NCBI GenBank assembly: GCA_021785115.1
Contig: JAJYGO010000046.1
Coordinates: 1 to 7,847 of the forward strand
Origin: Chloroflexota bacterium
GTDB lineage: Bacteria > Chloroflexota > Limnocylindria > Limnocylindrales > CSP1-4
Direction: 5' to 3'
DNA: 7,847 nt
Part shown: positions 1-5,611 of the stretch, piece after piece
How positions within the stretch are numbered: position 1 is the stretch's first letter
Layout: the number at the start of each line of letters is the position of its first letter
Made by a program: the position numbers and the translations under genes
Notes under the pieces: model-generated
Databases searched by the model: none
What the model was told of the DNA's origin: nothing
The model's input: only the letters and a program-made list of their open reading frames with translations

Positions 1-1582
1 CGAGGGTCCTCCGCAGAAACGCATCCTTCCGCACCAGGCGATCGATGTCGGCCGTATCGCTCTTCCTGGACCGGTCCTTGACTTCGCAGAGCCAGACCTC
101 ATCCGTCCCGAAACAGGCGTCGAGCTCAACCGAAGACGGGTAGCCGAAGACCTCGCCGCCGGCGTCATCGGCCATGATCCGGCGGACGTTCGACCCGTCG
201 GGGAGGGCGATGCTTCCGGTGATGCCGAGCCGCTTGCCGTCGATGACCTGACCACCGAAGGTGCGGATCAGGTCACGAACGTAGCCTTCGACAACCAGGC
301 CCCGGTCCGCACGGTCGGCGAGCCACCGTTCCTCGAACCGCTTGATAGCCCGCGACACACGCGCCTCGTTGACGAGGTCAGCGGGCGCCTCGGGGTCCTG
401 CGACCGCACCAGCCAGAAGCCGAAGACCGGGTCAACCAGCGAGACCCTTGTGCCTGCTCGCTGCACGACCCCGATGCGCTCCAGTTCGCGGACGTAGCCC
501 CAGGTGTTCGACTCGTGCGGCAGTCCGATCTCACGTGCCAGGTCGAGGACCGATGCGTCTCGGTGCTGGGCGAGCTCGAGAACGAGCCCGCGGAGCGCCG
601 GGATGCGTGCCACGATCGAGTCCCAGGTCTCCTGGCAGGCAATCGAGATGCTGCCGGTCGCGGTGGAGACCGACTCCAGCAGTGACCGGTCGATCAGATC
701 GGGCGTGACTGCGCTGTCCAGCCGAGCCGCCATCCCGGCGGCCGCACGGCACACGACGTCGACGTAGAAGGGGTGCCCGGATGCCAGGACATCGACGCGG
801 TCGGCGGCCTCGTCGGCATAGTCGACACCCAGATCCTCCCACACGGCCCGAGCAAGACGTCGTGCGTCGGCGCTGTCGAACGCCGCGACCTCGATCAGGT
901 CGAAGCGCCCCATGAGCGGGCCGGACCCGAGCACCTCCATCATGAGGCGGATGCTGGAGCCGGTGACGATCCATCCGACGTGCTCGCGTCGTTCGATCGC
1001 AGGCCGGAGGGCCGCCAGGATGCGTCCCTGGTCGCTCTTGCCGATTGGCCCGCGTCCCGCGCGGAACGGCGGGTATGTCGCCAGGTCGACGATGTGCTGG
1101 AACTCGTCGGCGAGAACGACCACCGGCGTCCCTGTCGCATGTGCGGCCGCCTCCGGGAGCCGGATCGCGGTCGTAAACAGTTGGTGGCCGTCGGGCCGTG
1201 CCGTGTTGCGCAACCGCAGCGCGTCCACGACGAGTTCGCCGAGTCCAGGGGCAACGGCAGCAGCAGCAGCAGCCATCTGGGCTTCCGTAGGAGCCTCGGG
1301 CAGGGGCCTGTGGCTGGCGTGCCGCAGGAACCCCGCCGTGACCCCTCGCACCATCTCGAGCAGGAACGTCGGCAGCGTGGACGCGGCAGAGTCCACGGCG
1401 ATCTCGACGGTCGCCACGGCGCCCGTCGCCGCGGCCCGATCGCGGAAGTCGGTGAGGAGCCGGCTCTTCCCGATCCGGCGAGGGCCGACGAGCGCGAGGT
1501 GGCGCTCGGTCAGCTCTCGCTGCACGTCCGCCGCGAGGAAGTCCATTCGGTGACGTTCGGCGAATCGGTTGACGAAGGGCAT
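1..1582 (-). CDS. AAA-type ATPase with winged helix and PD-(D/E)XK-like nuclease domain (3' end off window)
   Basis: An unbroken frame of 527 codons leaves the window without a stop. Seen: a Walker A GPRRIGKS at residues 33-40, a Walker B VVVLADE at 154-160, a sensor-like WIVTGSS at 204-210, a winged-helix stretch at about 326-378 followed by DPVFGFWL (384-391), and a C-terminal ELD (486-488) with EVK (500-502) that fits the catalytic core of a PD-(D/E)XK nuclease. This order matches the archaeal-type ATPase family (ATPase_2, PF01637) with a DUF234-like tail. Members are STAND-like NTPases; most have no known substrate, and some sit in mobile or defence contexts. The start MPFVNRFAE fits the family N-terminus and lies 6 nt after a -10 box, so the mRNA is probably leaderless; no ribosome site is visible. 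GCA-repeat DNA encodes a polyalanine run at 104-109. The family call is firm; any role in defence, transfer or repair is inference. Confidence 0.9.
   Translation of the reverse strand, partial: MPFVNRFAERHRMDFLAADVQRELTERHLALVGPRRIGKSRLLTDFRDRAAATGAVATVEIAVDSAASTLPTFLLEMVRGVTAGFLRHASHRPLPEAPTEAQMAAAAAAVAPGLGELVVDALRLRNTARPDGHQLFTTAIRLPEAAAHATGTPVVVLADEFQHIVDLATYPPFRAGRGPIGKSDQGRILAALRPAIERREHVGWIVTGSSIRLMMEVLGSGPLMGRFDLIEVAAFDSADARRLARAVWEDLGVDYADEAADRVDVLASGHPFYVDVVCRAAAGMAARLDSAVTPDLIDRSLLESVSTATGSISIACQETWDSIVARIPALRGLVLELAQHRDASVLDLAREIGLPHESNTWGYVRELERIGVVQRAGTRVSLVDPVFGFWLVRSQDPEAPADLVNEARVSRAIKRFEERWLADRADRGLVVEGYVRDLIRTFGGQVIDGKRLGITGSIALPDGSNVRRIMADDAGGEVFGYPSSVELDACFGTDEVWLCEVKDRSRKSDTADIDRLVRKDAFLRRTL
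1257..1271. repeat. (GCA)5 trinucleotide repeat inside the ATPase gene
   Basis: Five exact GCA units on the plus strand, read as GCT-rich alanine codons on the minus strand, encode most of a polyalanine run between the ATPase core motifs. Unit-length slippage would stay in frame, so it could vary in length without breaking the gene. Probably a low-complexity linker. Confidence 0.7.
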
Positions 1583-1588
1583 GAGGCC

Positions 1589-1617
1589 ACGATAGGTGCC
1601 GGAGCCGCATCTGTCAA
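1589..1617 (-). promoter_or_regulatory. Sigma-70-like promoter of the ATPase gene, leaderless geometry
   Basis: On the minus strand a perfect -35 TTGACA (1617-1612) is followed by a 17-bp spacer and a -10 TATCGT (1594-1589, 4 of 6 to consensus). Six bases, GGCCTC, separate the -10 from the ATG at 1582, so the expected start of transcription is on or beside the A of the start codon. No Shine-Dalgarno sequence exists in that gap. The consensus match and spacing are seen; leaderless translation is inferred. Confidence 0.72.
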
Positions 1618-1650
1618 CCTTTATACTATAAAGGTTTATAGTCTGAACCT
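1616..1650. promoter_or_regulatory. Overlapping AT-rich palindromes, probable operator of the ATPase gene
   Basis: Three overlapping dyads sit in an AT-rich island. First: arms AACCTTTATA (1616-1625) and TATAAAGGTT (1627-1636), a perfect 10-bp inverted repeat around one base. Second: ACTATAAA (1625-1632) and TTTATAGT (1635-1642), perfect 8-bp arms around GG. Third: AGGTT (1632-1636) and AACCT (1646-1650). The first palindrome ends inside the TTGACA -35 box, so a bound protein would block RNA polymerase. The adjacent ATPase carries a winged helix, making autoregulation a reasonable inference. An AT-rich UP element is the alternative reading. Confidence 0.65.
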
Positions 1651-1829
1651 ATTGGCGGCCGGCCGACCGGCGCGGAGAGGTTCATCGCGCTCGGTGCGCA
1701 CGGGACTCCCCGCCAGCGCAGCCAGTCGAGGTAGTCGAGGCACGCGGCGCGGAGACCCGGAGATAGAGGCCATGGGGACAGTGGCGATCGCGCTGAAGGA
1801 CCTTCGCCACGCCTGCCGCCGACCCATAC
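1651..1829. other. Intergenic spacer without a recognisable gene
   Basis: This stretch separates the palindrome cluster from the next plus-strand gene. The frame of that gene is closed by a TGA at 1794-1796 and there is no start codon with a ribosome site. I found no convincing plus-strand promoter; a TATAGT at 1637-1642 lacks a good -35 partner. Open frames crossing it in other phases have no protein character. Confidence 0.5.
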
Positions 1830-1905
1830 GTGTCGACGACGGTTCCCGTGACGACGAGCAACCCGAGCACGCCCGGCGTGCCCTTCTTCACGTACGTGTC
1901 GACGA
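1827..1905. repeat. 13-bp exact direct repeat, 66 bp apart and in frame
   Basis: The sequence TACGTGTCGACGA occurs at 1827-1839 and again at 1893-1905. The 66-bp period is 22 codons, and both copies encode Tyr-Val-Ser-Thr in the frame of the overlapping gene. The first copy contains the proposed GTG start. It may be a residue of a short tandem duplication at the truncated-looking N-terminus. Confidence 0.6.
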
Positions 1906-2489
1906 TCGTGGCAGGCGCCGACGGGCTCACGGGCACGGTACGCAGGGCCGACGGGCAACCGGCCGCCGGCGCGGACGTACGGCTTCTGCAGGTCTACGAC
2001 GAGGGGATCTACGCGCAGACGACGACCGACGCCGCCGGCCACTACGAGCTCGCCGCGCCGGCCGGGATCTACCAGGTGGCGTTCGTCTCGTCCCTCGACG
2101 AGCCGCCCATCGTGGGCGGCCTGAACGTCTATCACGACGTGGGTTACTGGCTGCTGACCCTGGCGACGGGCGGCACGACGCAGCTCGACTGGGTGCTCCC
2201 CGAGGCCTCCATGACGGGGACCTGCACGAAGACCGACTGCAAGGTGCACGTCTCCCTGGCAGGCTTCGGCGCTCTCAACCCGGTGGACGTCCACCTCGTC
2301 GGCCTGGGCATTCCGGGCTCGGAGCTGCAGCTGGGCACGCTCACCGCCGACCGATGGGGAGCGGCCAAGGGTGCTTTCCGGTTCGAGCGGCCGGCGACCA
2401 CCGGTGACTACTACGTGGCGGTCGTGACGGGCGCCTTCGACTTCTACATCGGCATGACGAACAGCGAGGTGGGCCTGGACGTCCCGTGA
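1830..2489 (+). CDS. Small protein with carboxypeptidase-regulatory-like beta domain
   Basis: A 219-residue frame starting at GTG. Residues about 33-87 have the pattern of a CarboxypepD_reg-like domain (PF13620): LTGTVRRADGQPAAGADVRL, a D-x-x-G-x-Y turn (TDAAGHYEL) and GIYQVAF. Such transthyretin-like beta sandwiches occur in extracellular and envelope proteins. The second half (about 128-219) looks like another beta domain, with Cys132 and Cys137 that could form a disulfide. The start is poorly supported: no ribosome site precedes 1830, a stop lies 11 codons upstream, several in-frame GTG codons follow (residues 7, 17, 23, 27), and no signal peptide is present although the fold suggests export. 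The N-terminus may therefore have been lost. The lipoprotein gene follows 121 bp later on the same strand. Exact function unknown. Confidence 0.65.
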   Translation: MSTTVPVTTSNPSTPGVPFFTYVSTIVAGADGLTGTVRRADGQPAAGADVRLLQVYDEGIYAQTTTDAAGHYELAAPAGIYQVAFVSSLDEPPIVGGLNVYHDVGYWLLTLATGGTTQLDWVLPEASMTGTCTKTDCKVHVSLAGFGALNPVDVHLVGLGIPGSELQLGTLTADRWGAAKGAFRFERPATTGDYYVAVVTGAFDFYIGMTNSEVGLDVP

Positions 2490-2556
2490 TGAAGACGGAG
2501 GCAGGCAGCGTGGTCGCGCACGCGCGCCGGTGCGGCACGGCGCGCCGCGCCACGGG

Positions 2557-2571
2557 TTGACGCAGCGTCAA
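2557..2571. promoter_or_regulatory. 15-bp perfect palindrome upstream of the lipoprotein gene
   Basis: TTGACGC at 2557-2563 and GCGTCAA at 2565-2571 form a perfect inverted repeat around a single A, 39 bp before the ATG at 2611. The left arm resembles a -35 box, but nothing like a -10 lies 17 bp downstream. An operator for a dimeric regulator is possible; this rests on symmetry and position only. Confidence 0.4.
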
Positions 2572-2610
2572 GTCGAGGGCGTGCCGAGGGTGCGAGCGAG
2601 GGCGGGAGAC

Positions 2611-3933
2611 ATGGGCGAGCGGCCTGGGCGGCGGGGCGTCGGCGTCGGACGGCCCTGGCTCGCGCTGCTGACGACGATCGTGCTGGCCGGGTGCGCGAGC
2701 GCATCGTCTGCGACCGAGAACCCAGCGGCCAGATCGTCACCCGCGCCGCGTCCCGTCCCGACGCTCGCCGGGCCTCCGGCGACCACCCCGACGCCGATCG
2801 GCCTTGCCGGGCCCCCGTCGGCCCGGGTCCCCGCCGACGCAACTCCAGCTCCCACCGGGGGCTCCACGCCCTGGCCGATCGAGGGATCGACTCCCATCCC
2901 GGTCCCCGGCATCCAGCCCGATCTCGGGCCATCCACACTGGTGCCGGGGCCCTGCCCACTCCCGGACACGTACACGGTCGCGGCCGGGGACACGCTGTAC
3001 GCGATCGCCCGACGCCACGCAGTCACGGTCGCGCAACTTCTGCTGGCGAACCCACAGATCGAGGATCCGAACCGGATCTCGATCGGCGACCGGATCACGA
3101 TCTCTCCCGTCGACCTCGGTACGCCGGGCGGGTCGTGGAGTTACGCGAGCGACATCAATGCACGGGGCCAGGTCGTCGGCGCGTACGACACGCCCTCTGC
3201 CGTCCGCCCCGTTCTCTGGCAGGACGGGGCGATGACCGACCTCGAGACGCTCGGGGGCAGCTGGGGGAGCGCGCGCGACATCAACGAGGCGGGCCAGATC
3301 GTCGGTGAGAGCGGGACCGCGGCGGGCGACCTCCACGCGACGCTGTGGCAGCACGGCAGGGCGATCGACCTCGGCACGCTCGGCGGGACCGAGAGCATGG
3401 CCACCGCGATCAACAACCGCGGCCAGGTCGTGGGGTGGGGCGACACGCAGCGGGCCGACGGGTCCGGCGTTCAGCGCGCGTTCCTCTGGCAGGACGGCAC
3501 GCTCACCGACCTCGGGTCGCTCGCCGGGGGCACCACCAGGGCCATGGGCATCAACGATCGCGGGCAGGTCGTCGGCGCCAGCGTAAACGCGGTGGGCCAG
3601 GAGCACGCCTTCCTCTGGCAGGCCGGCACGATGACCGACCTCGGCACGCTCGGAGGGGCCCAGAGCACCGCCTATGGCATCAACGAGCGCCGTCAGGTCG
3701 TCGGCACCAGCCTGACTGCGTTGGGACAGAAGCACACGTTCCTCTGGCAGGACGGACGGATGGCTGACCTCGGCGGGGCGGTCGTCCGGGCCCTGAGCGA
3801 CTCGGCGGCGGTGAATGACTGCGGGCAGGTCGTCGGGACGATCGAGCTTCCGGACGTCCCCGCGACCGGCCAGGCCTACCTCGCGGGGCATGCCGTCCTC
3901 TGGTACCGCGGTCCCCACTGGCCCGCGCCGTAG
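2611..3933 (+). CDS. Lipoprotein with LysM domain and six HAF-type repeats
   Basis: A 440-residue protein. The ATG at 2611 is chosen because it places a basic N-terminus, a hydrophobic stretch and a lipobox LAGC (25-28, Cys28 lipidated) correctly; GAGGG (2598-2602) is a suitable ribosome site. An upstream in-frame ATG at 2530 would add 27 unlikely residues before the signal. A Pro/Ala/Thr-rich linker covers about 30-118. A LysM domain follows at about 120-166 (YTVAAGDTLYAIARRH, then ISIGDRI), a module that binds peptidoglycan or chitin-like glycans. From 168 on come six repeats of 42-47 residues with the pattern DLGTLGG, INxRGQVVG, FLWQDG, matching the HAF family of extracellular repeats, probably a beta-propeller. 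The last copy is degenerate. The protein should sit on the outer face of the membrane, holding the wall and displaying the repeats. Its ligand is unknown. Confidence 0.9.
   Translation: MGERPGRRGVGVGRPWLALLTTIVLAGCASASSATENPAARSSPAPRPVPTLAGPPATTPTPIGLAGPPSARVPADATPAPTGGSTPWPIEGSTPIPVPGIQPDLGPSTLVPGPCPLPDTYTVAAGDTLYAIARRHAVTVAQLLLANPQIEDPNRISIGDRITISPVDLGTPGGSWSYASDINARGQVVGAYDTPSAVRPVLWQDGAMTDLETLGGSWGSARDINEAGQIVGESGTAAGDLHATLWQHGRAIDLGTLGGTESMATAINNRGQVVGWGDTQRADGSGVQRAFLWQDGTLTDLGSLAGGTTRAMGINDRGQVVGASVNAVGQEHAFLWQAGTMTDLGTLGGAQSTAYGINERRQVVGTSLTALGQKHTFLWQDGRMADLGGAVVRALSDSAAVNDCGQVVGTIELPDVPATGQAYLAGHAVLWYRGPHWPAP
3112..3900 (+). repeat. Six tandem HAF-type coding repeats
   Basis: Units begin at lipoprotein residues 168, 210, 253, 300, 343 and 386 (DLGTPGG, DLETLGG, DLGTLGG, DLGSLAGG, DLGTLGG, DLGGAVV). 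DNA similarity is high between units, for example TTCCTCTGGCAGG recurs at 3481 and 3741, so the array could expand or contract by recombination. Confidence 0.8.
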
Positions 3934-3993
3934 CCCCGACGTGGCCCCCCGGGGTACCGACGCGCCGGGACGACCCGCAGACCGGCGGGACAG

Positions 3994-4010
3994 CCCGCGC
4001 CCCCCGCGGG
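3994..4010. terminator. GC hairpin between convergent genes, possible terminator
   Basis: CCCGCG (3994-3999) and CGCGGG (4005-4010) form a 6-bp stem around five C residues, 60 bp after the lipoprotein stop and 62 bp beyond the integrase stop. There is no T run on either strand, so it is at best an atypical terminator. Several other GC-only inverted repeats share this 138-bp spacer. Confidence 0.35.
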
Positions 4011-4051
4011 ACCGGAGGCGGGGACCATCCGCCGGCTGCCCGGTGGCCCGC

Positions 4052-4067
4052 GCGGCCGCGCGGCCGC
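4052..4067. repeat. 16-bp perfect palindrome past the integrase stop
   Basis: Two head-to-tail copies of GCGGCCGC form a perfect 16-bp palindrome ending 4 bp beyond the integrase stop codon. It could act as a 3' hairpin for the integrase transcript, but in such GC-rich DNA it may arise from base composition alone. Confidence 0.4.
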
Positions 4068-4071
4068 CCCC

Positions 4072-5235
4072 CTATGCCGCGCGGCCCGGGTCGGCCTCCT
4101 CGCACGCGGGGCCCACGAGGTGCAGGTCGGCGCCGCCGCGGGCGGCGTGCCGCGCGTCGGCGCTCGCCCAGATGCTCTGGCCCACCAGCGAGGCCACGTG
4201 CTCGGGGGTGGGGTGCATGTAGCGCACCGCGGAGCGGGGGGACTTGTGGTTCAGGCGCTCCATGACATCGGCCACCGTGCCGTGCTGGCCGACCTGCGTG
4301 CCGACCATGTGGCGGAAGCGGTGGAACCCGAACCGGCCGGCGCCGCCGGCGCCGCGCCAGCGCCGCCCGAGCATCTGGTACATGCCGTCGCCCCCCAGCG
4401 CCCCGCCCGGAAGCGGCGCGCGGCCGCCGTGCGGCCGCGGGTCCGACAGGAAGAGGGCGCCGAGATCCGGGCGGCCGTGGCGGGCGTGCCCGGCGGCGAG
4501 CGCGGGACGCCCCTCCGCGAGGTAGCGGGCGAGGCACGCCACGGCCGGGGGGTTGAGCGCGATGATGCGGTCGCGGCGGTTCTTGGGCCCCTTGATCACG
4601 AGCCGCGCCGCGGCCAGCTCGACGTGCGAGACCCGCAGGCGGGCGAGCTCGGCGGTGCGCATCCCGGTGTCGCCGTCGAGCGCGACGATGGCCCGGTCGC
4701 GCAGCGCCATGGGGCGATCCCCCGCGATGCCGGCGAGGATGTGGACGAAGTCCTCCACGCTGGCCGTCTTGGCGGGGGTCTCCTCGACGGTGGGGATGAG
4801 CGGGTCGACGGTCAGGTCGAACGGGCACGCCGCGAGTCCGTGCCGCAGGACGAAGTACTTGAACAGCGTGCGCAGGGGACGCAGGTAGCCGCTCACCGTG
4901 GCGGGCGCCATGCGGGCACCCGCGAAGCGGACGCGGCCCGGATCGAGCGGCTCGCGCACCTGGAGCCAGTCGGTGTAGGCGGTGAGCAGCTCGGGCGAGA
5001 GGACCGCCACCACCGCGGGGTGGGGGAGGGTGCACCCGGGAGCGGCGCAGTACTCGACGTGGTGCCGGGCGAGGAAGTCGCGGAAGGCGGCGAACGCGCT
5101 GCGGTAGCGGCGAGCCGTGTTCTCGCTCTTGACGCGGGTCTTCTCGGCGAAGAAGGCGGCCTCGGCAACCTCGAGGGGGAGCGCCTCGGGGTGCGCCCAG
5201 TCGAGGGCGGGGATGGGCGGACGGACCAGTGGCAT
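4072..5235 (-). CDS. Tyrosine recombinase (phage-type integrase)
   Basis: A complete 387-residue protein with ATG at 5235 and TAG at 4074-4072. GGAG at 5246-5243, seven bases upstream, is a good ribosome site. The core-binding domain spans about 22-150. The catalytic domain carries Arg193 (TGMRTAEL), a beta-hairpin Lys (215 or 218, in IKGPKNRR), His305 and Arg308 (HRFRH), His330 (LNHKS) and the nucleophile Tyr339 (VRYMH), so all expected catalytic positions are filled. It would cut and rejoin DNA at paired attachment sites, integrating or excising a mobile element. Unusual points are a Gly-rich insertion at about 243-300 and a His59/Cys63/Cys68/His72 cluster in the N-terminal domain. It lies directly downstream of a truncated tRNA-Gly on the same strand, the usual setting for an island integrase. 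I saw no excisionase or other element gene in the window. No convincing -10 box was found upstream. Confidence 0.93.
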   Translation of the reverse strand: MPLVRPPIPALDWAHPEALPLEVAEAAFFAEKTRVKSENTARRYRSAFAAFRDFLARHHVEYCAAPGCTLPHPAVVAVLSPELLTAYTDWLQVREPLDPGRVRFAGARMAPATVSGYLRPLRTLFKYFVLRHGLAACPFDLTVDPLIPTVEETPAKTASVEDFVHILAGIAGDRPMALRDRAIVALDGDTGMRTAELARLRVSHVELAAARLVIKGPKNRRDRIIALNPPAVACLARYLAEGRPALAAGHARHGRPDLGALFLSDPRPHGGRAPLPGGALGGDGMYQMLGRRWRGAGGAGRFGFHRFRHMVGTQVGQHGTVADVMERLNHKSPRSAVRYMHPTPEHVASLVGQSIWASADARHAARGGADLHLVGPACEEADPGRAA

Positions 5236-5261
5236 CGGGGTGCTCCGGCCGGCGAGGCGGC

Positions 5262-5278
5262 CGGGCGATTCTCGCCCG
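5262..5278. repeat. Inverted repeat upstream of the integrase
   Basis: CGGGCGA (5262-5268) and TCGCCCG (5272-5278) are perfect 7-bp arms around TTC, 27 bp before the integrase ATG. The position fits an operator in the leader or an arm site for the recombinase; neither is shown. Confidence 0.5.
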
Positions 5279-5299
5279 ACGGGTGGTCATCCTCGCCGC

Positions 5300-5324
5300 G
5301 AGCACAACCCATGGGGTCGTGCTC
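5300..5324. repeat. Long inverted repeat in the integrase-tRNA spacer
   Basis: GAGCACAACCC (5300-5310) and GGGTCGTGCTC (5314-5324) are 11-bp arms with one mismatch around ATG. It is the strongest dyad of the spacer. No T run follows on either strand, which argues against a simple terminator and leaves a protein-binding or recombination site as the likelier role. Confidence 0.55.
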
Positions 5325-5349
5325 AGGGAGTCAGGGGCGGCCCTCCCTG
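5324..5349. repeat. Inverted repeat in the integrase-tRNA spacer
   Basis: CAGGGAG (5324-5330) and CTCCCTG (5343-5349) are perfect 7-bp arms separated by 12 bp, sharing one base with the preceding dyad. Confidence 0.45.
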
Positions 5350-5359
5350 TCGTCAAGCC

Positions 5360-5395
5360 CCTCCGGCGACCGATTTCCTACGGTGCCGCTGGAGG
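5360..5395. repeat. Core-site-like inverted repeat abutting the tRNA fragment
   Basis: CCTCCGGCGAC (5360-5370) and GCCGCTGGAGG (5385-5395) are 11-bp arms matching at 9 positions. Inside them ACCG (5369-5372) and CGGT (5381-5384) flank the less GC-rich eight bases ATTTCCTA (5373-5380). Paired arms around a 7-8 bp centre are what tyrosine recombinases use as a core site. The right arm touches the exact base where tRNA-Gly similarity stops. An attachment core is therefore suggested but not proven. Confidence 0.45.
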
Positions 5396-5443
5396 GACAT
5401 GCAGCTTGGAAGGCTGCCGCTCTGCCAACTGAGCTACTCCCGC
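5396..5443 (-). pseudogene. 5' fragment of tRNA-Gly(TCC), T arm and 3' end missing
   Basis: Read on the minus strand from 5443: acceptor 5' strand GCGGGAG, TA, D arm GCTC AGTTGGCA GAGC, anticodon arm GCAGC with loop CTTCCAA (anticodon TCC) and GCTGC, then variable loop ATGTC ending at 5396. A normal gene would continue with a T arm containing GGTTCGA and an acceptor strand CTCCCGC; neither occurs here or anywhere between 5396 and the integrase. The molecule could not fold into a tRNA. A tRNA-type promoter remains upstream, so this is the original host end of the gene with its 3' part replaced. The integrase next door is the obvious suspect, although elements usually restore the 3' half of the tRNA they enter. 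Confidence 0.82.
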
Positions 5444-5477
5444 CCGGGAGATACGCGGCCACCGGCTGCGCGTTCGG

Positions 5478-5506
5478 ACGATAGCACGGCGGCGATCCCG
5501 GGTCGA
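5478..5506 (-). promoter_or_regulatory. Probable promoter of the tRNA-Gly gene
   Basis: On the minus strand TCGACC (5506-5501) and TATCGT (5483-5478) are separated by 17 bp, each matching consensus at 4 of 6 positions. Transcription would begin near 5471, giving a leader of about 28 nt before the tRNA. The -10 sequence is identical to that of the ATPase promoter. Confidence 0.45.
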
Positions 5507-5611
5507 CGGCGGGGGCGCGGATGACGCGCTGCTACACCACGGGCTGCGACTTGACCCCATGGGCGCACGGCCCGGCGAGGCGCGAGTGGCGCGCGGGTCA
5601 GGCCACCGTCC

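Noticed and set aside
531..1610. Minus-strand 359-codon frame over the ATPase
   Set aside because: Out of phase with the Walker and nuclease motifs, and rich in Arg, Pro and Cys runs. The ATPase frame explains the same DNA without a break.
773..2407. Long plus-strand open frame (544 codons)
   Set aside because: It is antisense to the ATPase and then overlaps the beta-domain gene in another phase. It is Arg/Pro/Gly-rich with no domain pattern, as expected of a shadow frame in GC-rich DNA.
2737..3918. Minus-strand 393-codon frame antisense to the lipoprotein
   Set aside because: Its apparent repeats are the mirror of the HAF repeats on the other strand; there is no start context.
3680..5356. 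Long minus-strand open frame (558 codons) over the integrase
   Set aside because: It reads in a different phase from the integrase, is arginine-rich low-complexity sequence, and overlaps the end of the lipoprotein gene. The integrase frame has a complete catalytic set.
5328..5356. Integrase promoter with -35 TTGACG (5356-5351)
   Set aside because: The -35 is close to consensus, but bases at 16-18 bp spacing (CTGACT, TGACTC, GACTCC) do not resemble a -10 box.
5520..5570. A second tRNA-like stretch (GTGGTGTAGC on the minus strand)
   Set aside because: It resembles a D-arm start, but no acceptor pairing, anticodon stem or T arm can be drawn.
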